A stretch of DNA of 63,532 nucleotides from Paenibacillus amylolyticus (GTDB lineage Bacteria > Bacillota > Bacilli > Paenibacillales > Paenibacillaceae): contig NZ_BCNV01000002.1 in the NCBI RefSeq assembly GCF_001570725.1, positions 1 through 63,532 on the forward strand, written 5' to 3'. The position numbers and the translations under genes are program-made. Each line of letters opens with the position of its first letter. Position 1 is the first letter of the stretch. Shown here piece after piece: positions 63,039 to 63,532 of the stretch. The notes beneath the pieces are model-generated. The model searched no databases. It worked only from the letters and a program-made list of their open reading frames with translations, and was not told the origin of the DNA.

Positions 63039-63246
63039 ATAAAAGTCGCCGCTGAAACGACGACAACATGAAAGATAGCAACAAATTGAATGTTTGATCT
63101 TTGAAAACTGAACAACGAGTGAGTAACATTCTGCTTGCAGAATGAACGTGAAAGTTTGAAACAAGCCTTGGCTTGAATCGACTGGAGCACAAATGAGATT
63201 TTTAATCTCGTCAGATTCAAAATGAGCTTATCGCTCTTTTCAATAC
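63039..63246 (+). promoter_or_regulatory. 16S rRNA leader with boxA-like sequence
   Basis: The precursor leader contains TGATCTTTGAAAACTGAACA near 63098-63117, the boxA-like Firmicute antitermination or processing signal. GAGATT-TTT-AATCTC around 63191-63205 is a likely processing hairpin. Confidence 0.7.
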
Positions 63247-63532
63247 TTTATTGGAGAGTTTGATCCTGGCTCAGGACGAACGCTGGCGGCATGCCTAATA
63301 CATGCAAGTCGAGCGGACTTGAAGAGAAGCTTGCTTCTCTGATGGTTAGCGGCGGACGGGTGAGTAACACGTAGGCAACCTGCCCTCAAGTTTGGGACAA
63401 CTACCGGAAACGGTAGCTAATACCGAATAATTGTTTTCTTCGCCTGAAGAGAACTGGAAAGACGGAGCAATCTGTCACTTGGGGATGGGCCTGCGGCGCA
63501 TTAGCTAGTTGGTGAGGTAACGGCTCACCAAG
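63247..63532 (+). rRNA. rrs: 16S ribosomal RNA, 5' part
   Basis: The gene begins TTTATTGGAGAGTTTGATCC and runs off the window after 286 nt. GATCCTGGCTCAGGACGAAC and the V1 stem AGAAGCTTGCTTCT are clear. V1/V2 fits Paenibacillus. The rest is outside the window. Confidence 0.97.

Overview
The window reads as an origin-proximal chromosome segment of a Paenibacillus-type endospore-forming Firmicute. Three things point there: the 16S rRNA 5' end at the right edge has Paenibacillus-like variable regions, the gene order closely follows the Bacillus subtilis region from ctsR to pdaB, and sporulation and germination genes (sigH, cwlD, gerD, kbaA, pdaB, a SpoIIM-family gene) are embedded in it. Genus is an inference from 16S and synteny; I do not assign a species.

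Layout. 1-228: end of one rRNA operon (5S rRNA and terminator). 376-1551: a GNAT acetyltransferase. 1705-6854: the CtsR-controlled ctsR-mcsA-mcsB-clpC heat-shock operon with a clear promoter and CtsR operator. 7036-12057: radA, disA, pssA, a small opposite-strand Cys-rich gene, and the PIN/TRAM gene yacL. 12160-20113: ispD-ispF-gltX, a cysteine T-box in front of cysE-cysS-mrnC-rlmB-rae1, then sigH. 20253-32124: rpmG-secE-nusG-rplK-rplA, the L10 leader with rplJ-rplL, a methyltransferase, and rpoB-rpoC. 32248-37241: an L7Ae-like gene and the str operon (rpsL-rpsG-fusA-tuf). 37400-52945: the S10-spc-alpha superoperon from rpsJ to rplQ, including secY, adk, map and infA. 53048-54912: truA and rplM-rpsI. 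54913-57158: an AT-rich gap, an intact cysH and a badly decayed sat pseudogene. 57227-62769: cwlD, salA, gerD, kbaA, pdaB, a spoIIM-like gene and a small unknown gene. 62901-63532: tandem rRNA promoters, leader and the first 286 nt of the next 16S gene.

How it works together. Nearly everything serves transcription, translation, protein export, protein quality control, or entry into and exit from sporulation. Expression control is largely visible in cis: SigA-like promoters (several with extended -10 TGn), a CtsR box, a Cys T-box, an L10 leader, candidate leaders before rplA, rpsJ and rplM, and many intrinsic terminators.

I found no mobile element, CRISPR array, phage, toxin-antitoxin or defence module, and no convincing undescribed multi-gene system. 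The points most worth a second look are: S12 with Arg and Ala at two positions that are classic streptomycin-response sites; the sat pseudogene beside an intact cysH; a repeated hairpin between infA and rpmJ; mutually exclusive pairings in the rpsJ leader; inverted repeats around rpoB and rpoC; the uncharacterised Cys-rich gene between pssA and yacL; and a low-complexity expansion of GerD.
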